NCBI GenBank assembly: GCA_016195025.1
Contig: JACQAL010000068.1
Coordinates: forward strand, 20,154 to 84,153
Source: Bacteroidota bacterium
Lineage (GTDB): Bacteria; Bacteroidota; Bacteroidia; Palsa-948
Length of the DNA: 64,000 bases
Reading direction: 5' to 3'
Every line of letters begins with the position of its first letter. The first letter of the stretch is position 1. The translations under genes and the position numbers were made by a program. The notes beneath the pieces were generated by a model. It was not told where the DNA came from. It saw nothing but the letters and a program-made list of their open reading frames with translations, and searched no databases. This document shows, piece by piece, positions 61,364 to 64,000 of the stretch.

Positions 61364-63589
61364 TTATTTATTCAGCACCACTTTTTTAGTCGCCTTGCCC
61401 GAATTTGTTTTCACTTCAATGAAATAAATTCCGTTGGGCTTGTCGGCAAGGTTCACTTTAAAGTTTTTGGGCGTGACTATGTTATCCGATAGTTCCGAAA
61501 CCGTTTCTCCCACCACAGTGTAAACCTTCACGCTTGTGAGCCCGGCATTGGGAATGTTCACGCTCACGTTCACCGTTCCATCGGTAGGATTGGGAAACAC
61601 CGAAATGGCATTCTCCTGGCTGAGTTCATTCACTCCCACCACCGCCTGAAGGTTGATGTTGTCCACAAAGAGATTGGAGCCATAGCCGTTGCGCGCTTCA
61701 AAAGCGAACAAGACGTTGCTCTGCCCCACTACTGCAGCAAGCGATACGTTTTCATTGCGCCATGCGCTGCTGTTGGGAATGAAACATCCCTGCCCATCGG
61801 CATAAGCGCTGCAGGCAGCAGTGTTGCTCATGATGCACGGAACAGTGGCGAGCGTGGTGCCGCCTTTGGTATAAACCATGTTCCATGTATTGCCGCAGTT
61901 GGTGGAATAATAAACATCCAGTGTATCGCTGTAGGTAGCATCCCAGGGAGCATACGCCACATCAAAAGTCATTTGCGCTGACGAGTTGGCGGCAGAAAAA
62001 TTATAGCCGGTGGTAATCATTTTCACCCGTGCGGTGGCGGTGTAAGTAGGGTTGCAGAAATTATACAACGCGCTGGGAGCCGGATTTCCGTACGTGGTGT
62101 TTTGCAGCCAGAGGTCGGCATTGGCGGGAGCGGCTGTCTGCGTCCATCCCGAAGGAAGAAATGTTCCGAACGCTTCTGTATAAGGAAGCGCAGCACCCGT
62201 TGTGCCAATCACAAACGGATTTGACGACAGGTCATTGCTCGTGTTCAGGTCAGAGCCGCTATTAGGAGCGCTGGTGGAAGCATAAAAAGTATGCGTTCCT
62301 GCCGCAGCGGTTTGAACCGGAAGCGTGGCATTGGCAGTTTGCCCGGTGGTAAGAGAACCCGTCCAGTTGAACATTGCGCTTGGATTGGCATCCACATGAT
62401 AATTGATGGTGCAGGAAGTTAACGTAGTGGTTCCGAAATTTTTCACTGTAACCACAGGAGTGAAAGAGGTGTTGCATATTGTTCCGTTGGGAGAAACAAT
62501 GGATGAAATGCCTGCATCGAGCGCAACGGGGGGAGAACATACCACAGAAGAATTATTTGCCAGCGCCATTAAATAACTGGTAACGGTTGACTGCACGCGC
62601 GCTTTCTGCCCGGTGGTGTACATATTATAACCGGCATCATCGGTATAATCCATAAAGTTCTGGTACATTCTTCCCGGGTAGGGGGAACAGGTGTTAGAGC
62701 CCTCGTTGGAACCGGCACCCACTCCGCAGGCATCGGTTACGCAGCCGCTCGGGTTGCCCGAAGTTGCATCCGCCATGTTGGGGGTGTCCGCCACCTGGTC
62801 GCTGCCGGTGCAGGCGCCACCGTCATCGCCCCATATATGATAGAGGGCGAAGCAATGCCCGTTTTCGTGGCAGAGGGTTCTTCCCATATTATAAGGAGGA
62901 CAGGTTCCGTTAATGGTACAGTAGTGAACCACGGTTCCATACCCAGAGCCCGGAGGGGGAAACGAACCATAGCCGAGCAAGCCGCCTCCCAAATTTCCAA
63001 TCCATATATTGAAGTATTGATTGATGGGCCAGGTATCATCACCGCCAGAGGCATTTGATTTTATTTTATCATCCGTAGTAAAAGAAGCAACGCTGGTTGC
63101 CTTATGAATAATTCCGGTGGTAGAATTTCCGCTGGGGTCTTTCTGCGCGAGGCAGAACTGAACATCCAAACTCACTGCGCGCGGCACCCAGGCAGAAGGC
63201 GTGTTCGCGGCATCGGCATTGGTGCGCGACCAATCTTTGTTCATTTGCGTAATGGCGGCTTTCACCTGGTTATCGGTGGGGTTCTGCCCGGATCCATTGT
63301 ATAAAATATGAACTACAATCGGAATGGTATAAACCGTATTGACGCTGTTTCCGTTCAGGCGCGCTTCTAAAAATTGCTTTGCGCCTTCACTGATTATTCT
63401 ATCCGCTTCCGCGCGCTTCTCGTCAAACTTGGGGTCAACGGAGCGGAGGTAATTCTCGTACATCACCTGCCCGCAGCGGATGTATCCGTTGGCATCGGGA
63501 GGCGTTTGAATGTGTTCCTGCGCAAAAAGAAAACTGGCGCTCGTGCCTGCTGCAAGCATGAAAGCGCATAGGGTAAAAGTTTTTTTCAT
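61364..63589 (-). CDS. Secreted M43-type metalloprotease with T9SS sorting domain
   Basis: 741 residues from ATG 63589 (MKKTFTLCAFMLAAG signal; the frame extends to 63643). The M43 pappalysin-like catalytic domain carries HENGHCFALYHIWGDD; the family consensus is HExxHxxGxxH and here Ala stands at the Gly position. Preceded by VYTIPIVVHILYNGSG and followed by QNFMDYTDD with the met-turn region. Then a CARDB-like segment and adhesion-type jelly roll (about 480-650), and a T9SS domain (AISVFPNPTDGTVN, GIYFIEVKTNSGKATKKVVLNK). Probably a secreted extracellular protease. Confidence 0.92.
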   Translation of the reverse strand: MKKTFTLCAFMLAAGTSASFLFAQEHIQTPPDANGYIRCGQVMYENYLRSVDPKFDEKRAEADRIISEGAKQFLEARLNGNSVNTVYTIPIVVHILYNGSGQNPTDNQVKAAITQMNKDWSRTNADAANTPSAWVPRAVSLDVQFCLAQKDPSGNSTTGIIHKATSVASFTTDDKIKSNASGGDDTWPINQYFNIWIGNLGGGLLGYGSFPPPGSGYGTVVHYCTINGTCPPYNMGRTLCHENGHCFALYHIWGDDGGACTGSDQVADTPNMADATSGNPSGCVTDACGVGAGSNEGSNTCSPYPGRMYQNFMDYTDDAGYNMYTTGQKARVQSTVTSYLMALANNSSVVCSPPVALDAGISSIVSPNGTICNTSFTPVVTVKNFGTTTLTSCTINYHVDANPSAMFNWTGSLTTGQTANATLPVQTAAAGTHTFYASTSAPNSGSDLNTSNDLSSNPFVIGTTGAALPYTEAFGTFLPSGWTQTAAPANADLWLQNTTYGNPAPSALYNFCNPTYTATARVKMITTGYNFSAANSSAQMTFDVAYAPWDATYSDTLDVYYSTNCGNTWNMVYTKGGTTLATVPCIMSNTAACSAYADGQGCFIPNSSAWRNENVSLAAVVGQSNVLFAFEARNGYGSNLFVDNINLQAVVGVNELSQENAISVFPNPTDGTVNVSVNIPNAGLTSVKVYTVVGETVSELSDNIVTPKNFKVNLADKPNGIYFIEVKTNSGKATKKVVLNK

Positions 63590-63747
63590 AGGAGAATTGG
63601 TTTTTGAGTAGTACAAAGGTATTTTTTGGCGCAACAAAAACAAATTATTTGAAGATTATTTTTTCAACGGGTTTTGCACCTTTTCCCGGAAAGAAAAACG
63701 GAAAGAAGGGTGGCGTATCAAATGTAAGAATGTAGATTTCTATTCCT

Positions 63748-63774
63748 GGTAACGAAGTAACGAATTTTACGAAT
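63748..63774. repeat. Solo GGTAACGAA-type repeat
   Basis: GGTAACGAAGTAACGAAT followed by TTTACGAAT. It matches most of the inverted repeat framing the GxxExxY cassette at 54801, but no nuclease gene accompanies it. The surrounding gap (63590-63863) shows only this repeat and a terminator. Confidence 0.75.
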
Positions 63775-63825
63775 GAGGGTGTTATTCCGGGGATGTTTTG
63801 CTACCTTTAAAAACTAAAATGAAAA

Positions 63826-63851
63826 ACTGCTCCTATCTTTATCAGAGCAGT
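63826..63851 (-). terminator. Rho-independent terminator of the PorP/SprF gene
   Basis: On the minus strand ACTGCTC pairs with GAGCAGT (63845-63851 with 63826-63832), followed by TTTTCATTTT. It lies 12 bp past the PorP/SprF stop. Confidence 0.75.
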
Positions 63852-63863
63852 GTCTTGAATATT

Positions 63864-64000
63864 TTACTTCTCTTTGAACAAAGCGTCTTTCAGGTTGGAA
63901 TACTTCAGCGAAATCTCTATAGCATTTGGTTTACTGACTTGCGAAGCAGAGGCAATATTTATATCATACGAAATGCCGATGCTGAAATACGCCAGTTCAA
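63864..64000 (-). CDS. PorP/SprF-family T9SS membrane protein (C-terminal part; 5' end outside window)
   Basis: The last 44 complete codons end with TAA at 63864-63866. Sequence ELAYFSIGISYDINIAS, then KPNAIEISLKYSNLK. A final strand with SYDIN and EISLKY is the hallmark end of PorP/SprF beta-barrel proteins of the T9SS. The four T9SS cargo proteins in the window support the presence of the system. Frame is clear; family assignment rests on a short fragment. Confidence 0.7.
   Translation of the reverse strand, partial: ELAYFSIGISYDINIASASQVSKPNAIEISLKYSNLKDALFKEK

Noticed and set aside
1..64000. tRNA, rRNA, prophage, integrase or plasmid features
   Set aside because: No clover-leaf, rRNA segment, phage structural, integrase or replication genes were recognised by eye; a tRNAscan or covariance-model scan would be decisive.

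Overview
The window is chromosomal DNA of a Bacteroidota bacterium, probably from an uncultured lineage. Evidence: four secreted proteins end in type IX secretion (T9SS) type A sorting domains; the last gene is a PorP/SprF-type T9SS protein; TonB-dependent receptor, DUF4199, DUF5606 and FKBP-lipoprotein genes are Bacteroidota-typical; and promoters carry the TAnnTTTG -7 box of this phylum. Gene density is high and no rRNA, tRNA, CRISPR or phage genes were recognised.

Layout. 1-9.8 kb: partial DUF4199 gene, Mpl ligase, MBL hydrolase, a DUF5606-universal stress protein-CPA2 antiporter operon, a MacB/FtsX permease, and rpsF-rpsR-rplI followed by prfC. 10-12.5 kb: TonB receptor. 12.6-19.3 kb: accessory island with a type IIG restriction-modification enzyme, a DUF559 endonuclease cassette inside a 33-bp duplication, a 21-bp-period degenerate tandem array, an unknown gene, and two near-identical 146-bp MITEs bracketing a double-HTH regulator and an outer-membrane protein. 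19.5-28.2 kb: surface polysaccharide genes (GT2, GT9, GT4, sugar dehydrogenase, polyprenyl-phosphate sugar transferase) and a T9SS beta-helix protein. 28.3-47.6 kb: branched-chain 2-oxoacid dehydrogenase E1 fusion, M49 peptidase, a scattered phenylacetate set (enoyl-CoA hydratase, PaaZ, PaaY, PaaJ, PaaI), endonuclease III, SpoIIE phosphatase, O6-alkylguanine repair, BshC, RimO, thiolase and an NlpC/P60 peptidase. 47.6-64 kb: TPR-adenylate cyclase, radical SAM protein, cell-wall amidase, ArfB, RluA, PanB, a GxxExxY nuclease cassette bounded by perfect 19-bp inverted repeats, four consecutive FKBP isomerases with NrnA, a peroxiredoxin-like protein, two T9SS cargo proteins and the PorP/SprF fragment.

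The most unusual layer is repeat biology. Several families of short dispersed repeats occupy intergenic spaces and are also read through in frame inside genes, mainly in signal peptides, linkers and last codons. Two small PD-(D/E)XK-like nuclease genes (DUF559 and GxxExxY) are each framed by such repeats in cassettes of about 0.5 kb. This suggests nuclease-linked mobile repeat cassettes. The 21-bp array and the MITE pair are further structures not explained by ordinary genes.
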